From Nymphaea colorata (Eukaryota; Streptophyta; Magnoliopsida; Nymphaeales; Nymphaeaceae): 64,000 nucleotides of DNA. Below the pieces are notes generated by a model. The model ran no database searches. It had not been told where the DNA came from and was given only the letters and a program-made list of their open reading frames with translations. Location of the stretch: the NCBI RefSeq assembly GCF_008831285.2, contig NC_045140.1:23454131-23518130 (forward strand), in the 5' to 3' direction. A program made the position numbers and the translations under genes. Shown here one piece after another: positions 13,726 through 25,451 of the stretch. Each line of letters starts with the position of its first letter. Within the stretch, counting starts at the first letter, position 1.

Positions 13726-16456
13726 GGCTGGTTTTTAAAAGCTTAAGAATGGGAGTTGTCTTTGATCTTATTAGCTGGCAGTGGGCGCATAGATCTTGGA
13801 GTTTCTTCACATCAAAACAAAGGAAACGATGAAGTTAGTCGAAAGGGACTTGGACTAGAGGGCTTCAAAATTTATTATTTTTGAACTTTTAACAGATTTA
13901 TCTTGAAAAGCAATGGAATGTCATATATTGAAACAACAGCGTTCTAATACTTAAGAGTAAACACAAGTTCCAGCAGTCTTAGTCTCGAACAGATGCAAGG
14001 TGAGATGAGGGTTGCTGCTAAGTTCGAAAACGTAGCCAACTGATGTGAAGATTCATTTTTCTTCCTTTTCCACTTGACAGTAAGGCTGGTATTCGGCAGG
14101 CCTTTACCAGTTGATTTCTGTAGTGATCCGTATAGTGGAATCCTAAGCATTGAAGGGAGGCATCTAGTCAGGAGCTTGTCTCCCAATTATGATTCTTTCA
14201 CAAGAAGGCAAAATTGGCTAGTTTCTTTTCTAGCTCATTTTTCCATTTGGACGTTGCAGTATCTTACACAATCTAAATTTCCCAGAACTTGAAGGTAATT
14301 TTGAGTTGTTTAAGACATCATCGTCCCTCTTCCAAACATTCATTTTCTCTCTTTTCATATCCATTCGACCTGATCCTCCAATGATCTTTGAACTTTTTTT
14401 CTCACGCAGTCAAAATTTTGGGCCATGCACACCAATCCCTGACTTCCATGGATCCTGGATTGGAAATCCCACTTGAAGGTATTTTCCCTTCTGATCTCTC
14501 ACCAGAATGCAACTCTTCACTTCATGAAACTTACTGAAGATGTTCGCCTTGAACATCCCCGTTGAGGTGGCTTCAAATTCCAATGTCCTGACCAACGCAC
14601 CTATACCTGAATTTAGGCAGAAGCGCTTCTAAATTAGTTTGAAGTTTACTGCTGCATTGCTTCCAAAAAAGTCTGAAAATATATAAAAGTGACCATTTTT
14701 CTTATCTTGAAGCAGAATTCTTTGTTGGTGCCATAAAATTACCAGAAAGATGCAAAATCAAGCAGAACCCCTTGTAAAGATTAAAGAGCAAGAATTAATG
14801 GTTTACTGCAAATGCAGGTTGGAAACTACACGAATCCTGGTGCCTACAATTTTTCAGGAACCATTTCCATGCTAGACAGCGAAGCAGATTCGAACTCAAG
14901 GCCAAAGGCAAGGGCAAGGTCAGACGCTTCTATTTCAAGAATTTTCCATCAGTGATAAAAAAGAAGCCATCATCAGCTGCCAAGACTGCAAACAAGCAAG
15001 AAAAATGATGTGCCAGGCTCTATATTCATTAACTCATCTTCCTAAACCATCAAAGATGTTAATAGCTGTTTGCCACTCTTCCACATCATCTCCTTCAATT
15101 GTCGAAACAGCAGGTTAGGGATCAAATCCATGACCAGACCTCGACAAACGCAACCATCACCAGTCACACCTAAGTCACATGGTATAGTGCAGTTCAGTAT
15201 GGTACGAGATAGGAAATGTGGTACGAAGTATAGTAAGAATATATATTATATGCACAAAATAATATAAATCAAATGAAAGTAACATTAAATAAACAAGTAA
15301 TTTAAATAAAGCATTACATGTTAATGAACAATAACTCTAAAAAATAATAAAACTGAGTGTGTCCATGCAGGATACGACGACACTAGTAGTGAACGTACTG
15401 AATACCATGTAACTTATCAACGAGACTGCATTAATAAGCACATTAATGGACTTGAGAAAGATACATTGAAAAGACCATGAGTGAATGTTCGCAGTCTGCA
15501 CTCTTTAAAGCACATAATTCAGTTTATTCAGCAAGAACGATTCAAGACGGAATGTAGCAACAGCTGCCGCCCCCCCACCTGTTCAATGACGCTCATTGCT
15601 CAACAGCCAGTTAGGCCCGATGTGCGGCCATACACCATGAATGTACACCAATTTCATGAAGGTCATTCACTTTTACTGTTTTACATATTGTATATACATG
15701 AGTATGTTTCAAACTGATCAAAACAATTCTTTTTTATGCAGTTTTAAATTTTGTTGATTATGACCTTTATATTTTATATTGAATTTGATAGTGCGAATAC
15801 GTTAAAATCGATAAGTTTCATGCATAAATGCGTCTTTCAAGCGACCAAGAAACTGCCTGCTCAAATAACTTCAAAAAATTGAGACCTACCAGACCTTAAA
15901 CCATTGAGATCCCAATTATAAAATTTGGAATGCCAAAGATATGGACCAAAGCCGTAGACGTAGCTCGGCACTTACTGAGGAGGCTCCAGGGGTAGATCAA
16001 GTTCTGAATGGGTGGTCCATTTCATATGCAATAATCTGCATGTGGCCCTTTACCCCACACCTCCCACTGCTCTTGTAACTCATGCTGACTGGAAACAAAT
16101 CCATAGCAAATCAATTCGATTTGATCTGTCAATTCAAGGTGCGATGTGCATAGGCCATTTATTTTCATTATTTTAAAAATATTTGAGGGATTATTTTTAG
16201 AATTATTTTGTTTATATCAGTTAAAAACTAAGGGACTAGGCAGGTTGACACGGCCCTTGTCATCAGGTGGAATGCCCCCAACACCCAAGTCACCTTCATT
16301 CATATTGGCGATTAAATTTCAATATGCACCATAGAGGGGTGGAGACATTTTTTGAAATTTTTATGAAGTAGATATTTTATTTTTTACGATCATTTTAAAC
16401 TTTTTCAAAAGTTTTTTTTATTATTTTAGTAAAAGTATTTTGGTCATTACAACCTT
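13726..16456. other. Intergenic, unrecognised open frames
   Basis: No gene could be assembled. On the minus strand 14410-14625 holds an open stretch preceded by a plausible acceptor (CTAAATTCAG). It reads coherently, including VKSCILVRDQKGKYLQVGFP, but has no ATG start and matches no family I know. Nearby minus-strand pieces at about 14900-15110 (for example GDDVEEWQTAINIFDGLG) also look protein-like but are broken by stops. They may be remains of one decayed gene. Confidence 0.3.
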
Positions 16457-16987
16457 TTATTCATCGATTTTTCGTGCACAGTGCACTCGTGCCCGCATGG
16501 CCTGCATGATTTTTTCAATTTCTATGTATTTTCTAAAAAAACGACAGAAGTTATTTTGAAGGTGACCCACACGGACCGATACACCCGTCACCTGATCGTT
16601 GGAGCTTTTGAGTCCCAGCATTCTTACAACATAGGCATTACCATTGGAGCTCCCTGTTATGGAAGGCCACAACAAGAACATCCAAAGCTTCTCTAACAAA
16701 ATCTTCACTGCCGCCTTCGACTGAATCAACAAACATCGGGTCGTAACCGTGATCCATACTACTTGTTCCAACTTCCCATGTCTTCTGTTCTGTCGATCTT
16801 TGATGAAAAGAAAGGGTTGAATACTTGAATCAGCTACTGGCTCGGGTTCAATGTAATAGGTGATTACGAATAGGGTCCGGTGGCACTTGGATCCAAAACC
16901 ATTATGGAACTTGGCTGTGTAAAGTTGAGATCCAATGGTAGTAGGACAAAGCGGGGTTTTAAAGATCCCTTCAAACTGCGAATCTGA
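16457..16987 (-). pseudogene. Unrecognised 176-codon open stretch, possible decayed exon
   Basis: On the minus strand this frame stays open for 176 codons, from a TAA at 16988-16990 down to the stop at 16457, long for AT-rich non-coding DNA. The first ATG falls only at 16771. The upstream part reads like protein (TIGSQLYTAKFHNGFGSKCH, FVITYYIEPEP). From about 16790 down, a different frame looks more coherent (DHGYDPMFVDSVEGGSEDFV) and ends at a possible donor (CCAATG|GTAATG). This suggests a frameshifted exon, and TTGGTTGCAG near 17020 could be its acceptor. I do not recognise the family. It could also be chance. Confidence 0.25.
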
Positions 16988-17039
16988 TTATGTCAAATCC
17001 AATTGGCTTGATAACACCTGCAACCAACAGAAGTTTTAA

Positions 17040-18507
17040 CCAGTTACATCTCTAAAGCAACTGGTGAATGGGTTTCACATCGAACCTCAATCCGATTCCA
17101 TTGCAGAAACAAGTCGACTTCATCCAAATCCAAATATCAATTTACAGTAATATATTATATATATACCAAACCAGATATATATCCAATTTCTAAAACTTGG
17201 AACTAAAATACATCTAATAGAAGCTGAAGACAACTTTTTGGGTCTCAACTAAAACTGGTTTCGAACCTTGAACAATCCAAATTAAATACATTTTGTCAAT
17301 TCTAAATACAATTAAAAGGATAATAGGACTTCCTTTAGTGATTTAGAAGTAGGGCTGGACGTTGGGCTGGCCGGATAAGAAGTTAGGCTTGGCCAGGCTG
17401 CAGCCCATACCGACCCTGGCCCAGTCCAACAGCCCAAGCTCGAACACAGCCCAATTGTAATAAACCATATGCATAACATAGAAATATAATAATTGTAATA
17501 AAATATATATTTTAATAAAATAATTTTTAAATAATGATAAAATAATTTTAAATAATGATGGAACAATCAAGCCAACTCAACCAAGCCTGCTGGATGAATT
17601 CAGCTCATGCGACAGCCTAGCCTGCCGAACCAAGCCACCAATTATAATAAAAAATAATATATATATATATATAAAAAAAAATATTTAAATAAGTTATACA
17701 GCAAAGTCAAGCTACTCACGCTAGCCAACACCCAAATTAAGTCTGGCTAAACCCAACTCTACACAAGAGCCAAGTCAAACTCGAGTTGGCGACTAGAGCT
17801 CAAACTAGAATTCAGCTTGACAAAACAAGAAAAGCTCAACTCAACATACAATGTCGAGTTCAAATTCAACTCGTTTAGCTCATTATGTTAAGCAGATCCA
17901 TTTCTTGTAACTCATTTAACTCATTAACAGTTAGTTGCTACTCTAGTTATTTCTAAGTATAACTCAATAATGAAACATTCCTTCTGAACGCAGACAGTAG
18001 TAAAAAGATTTACAACTCAAACTCAACTGGTTAACATTGAGCATGAACTAGAGTTCAATTCAAGCTTAAAGAGCGAGTTCAAGTCAAACTCTAGCTGGCT
18101 CAACTAGTTGCACCTCCAAGTCAAGCAAGTACGGTCATGCCCAATGCCACCCTTATTTAAAGCAAAAGTCACATGTAGGTTTAGAATCAGATTCTAAAGA
18201 CAATATCGCTCTTTAGATGGAGATTACATATATAAACAGAAAATGAACACAAACATGGATTATGAATTATTTATACAAAGTTACAAACATTTTAAAAGGA
18301 AGCTATAATTCTAATGGCTACACTAAACTTCCCAAATTACAATTAGGCTTCTATATTTCTGCAACCCAGAATGTTTTTTCTGGCTGAAAACAAATGATCT
18401 AAAAGAAATACACCATGAATCAGAAAAATAAGGAATTGAAGATTCTATACCAAATCGTATAATGATCCTGTGAAAAATGGAACGCACGATGTCAAACATG
18501 CTTCACG
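17040..18507. repeat. Intergenic, low-complexity gagttcaagctc-type sequence
   Basis: About 17340-18180 is enriched in short words such as CAAGCTC, GAGTTCAA, CAACTCAA and GCCCAAGC in both orientations. This quasi-repetitive composition is common in plant repeat DNA. There is a TA run near 17655-17673. No gene recognised. The right end should be the 3' UTR of ORC6. Confidence 0.4.
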
Positions 18508-21500
18508 CTATACAGATTCGGCTGTGACAGATTTCTGAACCTTCCGCGCAAAGCTCAGTTGTGTTTGTTTCTTCTTGTTTGGTTCTGCATATATCCGACT
18601 AGGTCATGTTTATATAATGGCCATGTGAATTGCAGTCAGAGGAGGCAGAAAGTACCAGCAGGCTTGCTTCGGCTGTTGGATGCTAAGACTGATGATTTCC
18701 ATTCTTCGTAAGCTCGTTTCTCCATATGCTTGTGTCTTTTATACGTAGGTAGCTGCAAGCAAGTGTAGCATTATTATAAGCAGCCTTATCTTCTGTATGA
18801 CTAACAATGGAAAGACTAACCTTGAAATATAAACTAAGGTTGCATTTGATCCCCATGGATATCAGGTCAGAGGGAATCTTAACCCATGATAGCGGAAATC
18901 CACAGTTGGATTTAACCATCTACCCTCAACGGCATTTAATATAAAAATGTTGATTTGTAATCGGATGGGATCGGACTTGAAACAGCAGAAATCCACGGTA
19001 ATCATAGAAATTGGTGTTCATATTTTGAACGATAATCTTATCAAAATGCATTAAACACGTTTTTTAGATAATAGAGTTATGATGAGGAGTTGCTTGTTCT
19101 TCAGAATCTACGTCCTACAAACTGATAATATTTAATATTCTTAAGCTGTACCAAGTCCACGAGTGGTGCCAAGACTACTTCTCGAATGGCAACGTAATTG
19201 TTAACCCCTTAAAATGTTAGCAGATATGATCAAATATACTAAGCACTATGACTTAACTCTCCTAACTATGTCCTCGTCCAGACACGCTGCGCGTGAGCAT
19301 AAAGTAATGCGCTAAACTAAAGAAACACACTCAAATGCTGTAGCCCCAAGCATATATAGCAGTTGGGCAGTTTTGCCTAATAATAAGCTGCCATGCACTT
19401 TAGCAACGTTGCTCCTTTGTGTAGTTGTTTTCCCTTTTTTTTTTGGTGGTGTGGGGGCAGAAAGCACGACAGGAGATTATACAGCTCTCACAAAACCTTC
19501 AAACAAAGAGCTACTTGTCTGACCTAGGCAAGTCTAAGAACGGGTTTTACTTCTTTCTTTGGAGTTAACAAAAAGAACTAGAAAAATCAACATTAGCAGC
19601 TACTCACCAGATAATATATTAAACGAGCCACTTCAGTAGGACAATACTTTTATTATTGAAGAAAAAAGGCATGATGAAAAGACTAAAATTATAGAAGAGG
19701 GAATGGTATTTCCAACCAAAGCCACAGTACAAATTCCCACTCAAGGACTTTGTTTCTGGCCAGTATGGCAAGATGTGTTTCAGCATGCTACTCATAGACT
19801 TATTTCTTATAGCAGATGTGATTTAGCCTCAAAGGACTCAGTTTTTTATGATGAGATCACCATGACGAGTTGAGCTTGAACAAATAAGAGGTAATGACTG
19901 GCAGCAAGGTAGTCTACCTCCTATAGGACTAATGTTTAGATCCTAAAGTGGTCACAATCACATCCCATTGCACTTTGTTCTGAACCGTAAAACGTCCCAA
20001 AGCATATTCTGTGAACCAGGTAAGAACACAAAGAGGGGCAAATGGCCTCTTTAAGGATGGTGGAATGAACTACTCACCCTTTAAAAAAAAAAACAAAAAA
20101 ACAAAAAACAATGAATGGTCCACATTGTTTAATGCACTTGACAGGCACCAATGCGGCTTTGTATTTCTAGCAAGAGATCCCCAACATAAAATCACCAGAT
20201 ATCCGACACGCAATGCACTTATCCTAATCAAAGCACAAGGGTATATATTTTCAGAAGATTATGGGCGCGTCAGCAGTATACAACGTAACTTTTTTCTTGC
20301 CCAAATGGAATGTAGCATCCACAGACAACTATTATACAAGTGAGCTTAATAAAAACTAAGCTGCAAGAATGCTTTCCTCGATTGAGAGAAACAACCGTCT
20401 AATACTGGGCGTTTCTCGAGCTAACGTGATTTCACTACGGACATAACATCATTTATTCTGCAAAACACGCAAGGTTGTCTAGGAAGGAAGAAATGAGAAG
20501 TACCTCTGATGCATCTTCTTCACCATTTGACTCAAAGGATTCATCGGACGTATCACCGCCATCCCCGTGTTTTCTTTTACTAGGTAATGCATCTAATAGC
20601 TCTGGCCATTAATTATATACTGTTAACTTTCTCGAATGTGTAAATGATCGCAAGGAAACGTTAGCTATAGAAGCATAATTGATGGAACACATGAGGAAGC
20701 AAAACAGAGGAAATAAAGTTTATGGGATATCTGGTCAATGAAATTATTATACCTCTATTTCCTTTCACAGATGCAGGGTCCTTCTTTTCTTTTGCCGTTC
20801 CAAAAACATCAAAGCATAAATCGTTCATTGAAGTTGAGATCTGCGTCCATAACCAGTCAACACCGATAAAATAAAACCAGAACTGATTGCTGGTATACAA
20901 AGCAATCATGAGTGGCGAGAAGCATGCTGCAATTACAAGGCACCAAATTAATCAAGCGCGCTAGCGGCTAGCCTATGCATGTGCGATCTTATTCTGCGTT
21001 TTGAATTTGTTGATAAAATGCAGCTAAGCTATTCTGTACTAACGAGATCAAAAGAAGGTCAGGAGCCAAAGAAAAAAGAGTTAACTACGAAACATTTGAA
21101 TGACCTATACCTCATATATCATATAATTTTTCCAATAACAACCACGTCAGACAATACGTTATCACACCTAATTTTTCCAGCGATAGCCCTGTCATTACCA
21201 TGCATAGACATTATTCGCGTCCAAACTTGGAGACAAAGGGGAAGATAAATTACGCACATCCAGGAACAATTATCAAAATGTGTGGGTTGGGATGGAGATG
21301 GGACGAGTGAGGGGCGATGATGGAGATCAATGGGAAATGAAATCAGGCATTTCTAGCATGTCAAATAGAAGTCAAACGTCGAAGCTGTGCACATTACATT
21401 TGAGAACTCTGACTCAGAAGTTCCGCATAGCTCTATCATTTTTAGCTTGTCCACCTTGAGCTGCACCCACCAAAAAGAAATAAAAAAAATGTCCATCAAA

Positions 21501-22539
21501 GGGGACGCTTACCCACAACCACCATTAAAGCAATTCTATATGCAGTTCAAGAAAAAAAAAAACAGCGTAGGTCACTTATTCATTTACCTTGTGTCTTTTA
21601 GCACAAAGATAGAACGCAACCCCTGTAAATACGGCTCTGCTGAAATCAACTGCTCCTCGTCTATTTTCTGGCAATGCAGCACGAAACCGTTCTTTGTATC
21701 TGAGAAATAGCATGTTAGCAAGCAATACTCCAGGAAAGGATAAGGAGCGATCTCAAAACCAAAAGGAGAAAAAACAACGGTACAAACTGACGCGGATCTA
21801 GAGTAAAAAAGAAACTTACAGGGTCAATCCTCTCTGCACGAAGGGAATCAGCCTCACACATCCAAATTGAATCCCTAACTCCCGAACGTCCAACTGAGCC
21901 CTAAAATCACATTTTATGGTCAAGAAAATTAGTTCAACACCCAGGAATCAACTGAAAGCGATTGAAACATATGCATAATTTATAATATCTTCTGAAAGCA
22001 ATCGATTGTGTAATTACTTGACCCCAAGACAGTTCTGCATTCCATTCAACGATCTGGTGTAGGCCTTATCAGACATCCCGCTCAATCTAACCGCGCTCTG
22101 CCGATCGAACGTAACCTTCAATCTGACTCGTAAGAAAGCAATAAATACTAGCCAACTCAATGACCACGAAAATAGAATGAAATGGGATAGAAGAATAATA
22201 CAATAGAAATAGATCGGAAACAGGACGCTCTCGTATCACCGATACCTGGAAGCGGCAATCTCCAGGCAGATCACGGCTTTACAAACCTCACCCTGTAAAT
22301 ACAATAAAATGAACAGGTAAGAATATATTTGCGATTGAGAGCGGGAATCGAAATGAGATCGACGAAGACGAGAAGAAGTGGATTGGTAGAGGGTTGGGAT
22401 GAGGAATGATGAGGCGAACCACGCCGATGATGGAGGAGTCGAATTTAGCGTTGGCGAGGCGGCGGAGTTCCTCCGCCTTGCGGATGAGGGGCTTGGAACC
22501 GGAGATGCCGAGCCTGGCGGCGATATCCGAGAGATCCAT
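18508..22539 (-). CDS. ORC6: Origin recognition complex subunit 6, ten exons
   Basis: Spliced on the minus strand from exons 22539-22420, 22292-22246, 22122-22018, 21900-21820, 21699-21588, 21460-21398, 20840-20753, 20601-20504, 18752-18656 and 18584-18508. These give 888 nt and 295 aa with every junction in phase and GT-AG. The protein starts MDLSDIAARLGI, carries the cyclin-box/TFIIB-like ORC6 fold (FDSSIIGVGEVCKAVICLE, RLSGMSDKAYTRSLN, VDKLKMIELCGTSESEF), and ends with a C-terminal YEEWK helix and a lysine-rich tail (QTQLSFARKV). ORC6 is part of the nuclear complex that marks replication origins and loads MCM helicases; in animals the C-terminal helix contacts ORC3. Length and order match plant ORC6. 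Intron 8 is long (1.75 kb) and carries a SINE copy; intron 9 is only 71 bp. It is divergent from VAMP71, 2.9 kb away. Confidence 0.95.
19890..20107 (+). mobile_element. tRNA-derived SINE, diverged copy in ORC6 intron 8
   Basis: From GTGGTCACAATCACATCCCA to the A-rich tail at about 20083-20107 it aligns with the SINE at 50044-50255. Shared blocks include CCGTAAAA, CAAAGCAT-TTCTGTGAA, GGCCTCTTTAAGGATGGTG and ACTACTCACCCTTTAAAA. The head is more decayed: the B box reads TGTTTAGATCC against GGTTCGAGTC in the better copy. It lies antisense to ORC6, inside its long intron. Confidence 0.65.
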
Positions 22540-25289
22540 GTCGCTTGGCGGCGGCCGGAAGCGGAATGGAAGGAAGGCCCTCTTTCGAAGGGAGCCATGA
22601 TGGCAGACCTTCCTCTTTCATCGCCGTGGACGGTTGGCGAAATGGCGGGAATCGGGTGAAATTTTTTCGAGGGAAGGGGGGAAATCTTCGCGCCATCCGC
22701 TCTGCCGGGTTCCACTGGTACGGGTCGGAGTCCGGCTGCCGTTCTGATTTAGGAATATCGATGGATCGGGTCCTTTCGGATAACGATCCAAGCCTGAACC
22801 CTACGGGTCAGGTCCAACCCCATGAATAATCTGATACGGATCCTGTAGTGCAGCAGGATTTGTAATCCAGAATTGGAATGTCAATCCAAAATCCGTGATT
22901 TGTAAAATATTTTCAAATAATTTTCACATGGACGTATGAAATCAATGTTTGGTAAAATTATTTTAGATTTTTTAAATCACATAAAATTATGTCAATGGAC
23001 AGCGTTTTAGAGACGTGGAAAGAACAATAAAATATGAAACCTACTAACATATTTCTAAGAACCAAAATGAAAATTTGTCGTTATTTTGACGCTTGCAAGA
23101 ACAAATAAAGATTTGGAACAAAAATCAATAAAGTTTCACTAACGATATCAAGGTTTACAAAAAAACTATATTCAAAAAAATGTTTGTAGAAATCCATTAA
23201 TTTAATACAAATTATACCAATTGATGGTAGTAATCGTATAAAAATAATTGCAAAATATTATAAAAGTCGGAAAGCTCGTCTTTAAAGTGTTAATGAAAAT
23301 GCAGAAATATTTGCGGGTTAAAATTTAAAAAATGTGCATTAAACATGGACAATGGGACCCATAACAGCACAAAATGCCATGACCCGTTGGAGTGCATAAT
23401 TAGTTTCACCTTTCTGGCACTCAAATTCCCCGAAATTATTATGGTGGACAGCCTGGTCAAGGGTGTCCCGAGGTAAAGCTTTTGAGAGTTAACCCTACGG
23501 TCAAAATTCGAACTCATGTTTGGTCCGATTAAAAATAATATATATATATATATATATTCAATATAAAATTATATATAAATCAACAAAATAATATTAAAAA
23601 AATTATCAAACGGAATTGAGCTCTATATGTTTTTATTCTCATGCTTTAAAATAGCTAATAAATTAACATGTCTGCCCTTTTAATATAAAAATATGTTTGA
23701 GCTTCTGCGTAACCATATGAATATTGGAAACAACTCTGCCAAGTTTTTATGTATATGAATATACATGTATACCTCTGACGGAACCAGAAAATTTATTTGA
23801 AGGGTACTTGTTTAGAGACATTTATATATGAAGGGATATTTATACATGTATATAAGTAAACATTAAATATGCTAGTATACAAATAAATGAATTTTAAAAG
23901 AGATAGAGTGGGCAACTGCCCACACGTGGCTACACCATGCCTTTGACCGATATTGTCATCAGTGTCATCAATTTGCACCTAGCTGATGCAAGTTAAATTG
24001 ACATTTGTCATAAAACAAACTTTTATTGCTTAGCTGCCTTGATTTTGATATTGATGATTTATATGATGAGAACTTCGGACGCTATGCCTTATGGCTGCAA
24101 CAATGCCATGCAAAAGCTTTCACGGCAACATTGTATAAATGAAAGTTTAAGAAACTTTTGACAGTAGTAATACACGGTTTAAATACGTTCATATGAATAA
24201 AATATTGTAACAAGTGTTTTGTGAATTTGCCCCATTTTGTCATGGCATATTCAAACATCTATTTAACAATAGCATCAGGCTATCATTATTCAATGAATTT
24301 GTCACAAAGATTTTAGTATTGTTGTTATAAAAAAAAAACAACGAGGGGCCTCAACAATATGAACACTAATACAATGTTTTATGGATATGTCATAAACATT
24401 TTAGTATATCAAATAAATACCAAAACACAATGTTATGTAGATATACCACTGCCTTTATGGCATATTAATGAAATATGCTGTATGCCAATCACCAAAAATC
24501 ATCAATGGCAGATTTCCGTTGTCGTTGTTGCAGTCTATAAAATTTACATGTAAAACATTCACTAATTTATAGATTTTTACGTATGACTGCCCTTAAAGTT
24601 TAATAATAATAATAATAATTGATAGGGGATAGATTATTAGACGAGAGACAAAAAACATACCATAATATAACCTATGATCTCAATAATAAATTGATGAAAA
24701 AGATATACTAAGTTAACTGTTTTTTGAATTTAATTATATTTTTTTATAATAAGTAAACTTGATCTGTTCGTATAACATCAGCATATTGATCCATCATTTT
24801 TCATGAAAACAACTTAAACTAAACCATATTTTTTTTATCAAATTAGTTTTCATGCACATGTTTGTATTTTATGTAAAGTATTTTTTTAGTAAAAATACTA
24901 AAGGATCTGAATTTTAACACAATCTAACTGTCTAATTTACAAATTTGCATATGATATAAATATATGAAAGCTATAAAGCGTGAGCCCGATACAGCCACAT
25001 CGCGAAAGTGGCCGAAAAGAAAACTCCAAAGAAAGGTATGGGGGAAAGAATATCTCAAAAAAAGTGGGCGGAAAACTGTAATTTGGGCGCCTTTATTATT
25101 ATTACTGTTTTTTGCGTTCACATCCCATTGGCAGAGCATGACTGTCTGATTGTGTCAGCCGTCGTCGTCGTCCCTCGGTAGGGACTCGTCGTTCGACGTC
25201 CGGACCGCCCATCACTTTTCTCCCCTTTCCGCCTCATCCCCTTGTTAAAGTGCGATCCTTCGGTCGCGCCCGGTTTCTACCTCTCTCCT
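22540..25289. other. Intergenic between divergent ORC6 and VAMP71
   Basis: The first about 250 bp are GC-richer and should hold the ORC6 promoter and 5' UTR. The rest is AT-rich, with TA repeats (23540-23557) and an ATA/TAA run near 24601-24618. A stretch near 24190-24345 contains TTGTAACAAGTGTTTTGTGAAT, matching the core of the fold-back elements elsewhere. Nothing coding seen. Confidence 0.5.
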
Positions 25290-25297
25290 TTTATATC
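25290..25297 (+). promoter_or_regulatory. Candidate TATA box of VAMP71
   Basis: TTTATATC lies in a pyrimidine-rich stretch 160 bp upstream of the start codon, which would give a 5' UTR of about 125 nt. The weak match to consensus makes it tentative. Confidence 0.35.
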
Positions 25298-25451
25298 TCT
25301 AAAACGGCCGGGAAATCCGTCGGTTCGCCGTGAATTTCGTTCCTATTTGGTCCTGCAACGAGGGGAGCTCTCCTCGCCCTTTTCCGTCTCTTTCTTATCG
25401 GTTTCCTCTGTCTGATTCCTGTCCGTGGGTGGTGGAGTTGCCGAGGCGGCC

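Noticed and set aside
22236-22829. Several overlapping frames around the ORC6 start on both strands
   Set aside because: Only the MDLSDI frame plus the GEVCKAVICLE exon joins in phase into ORC6; the rest are shadows or promoter sequence.
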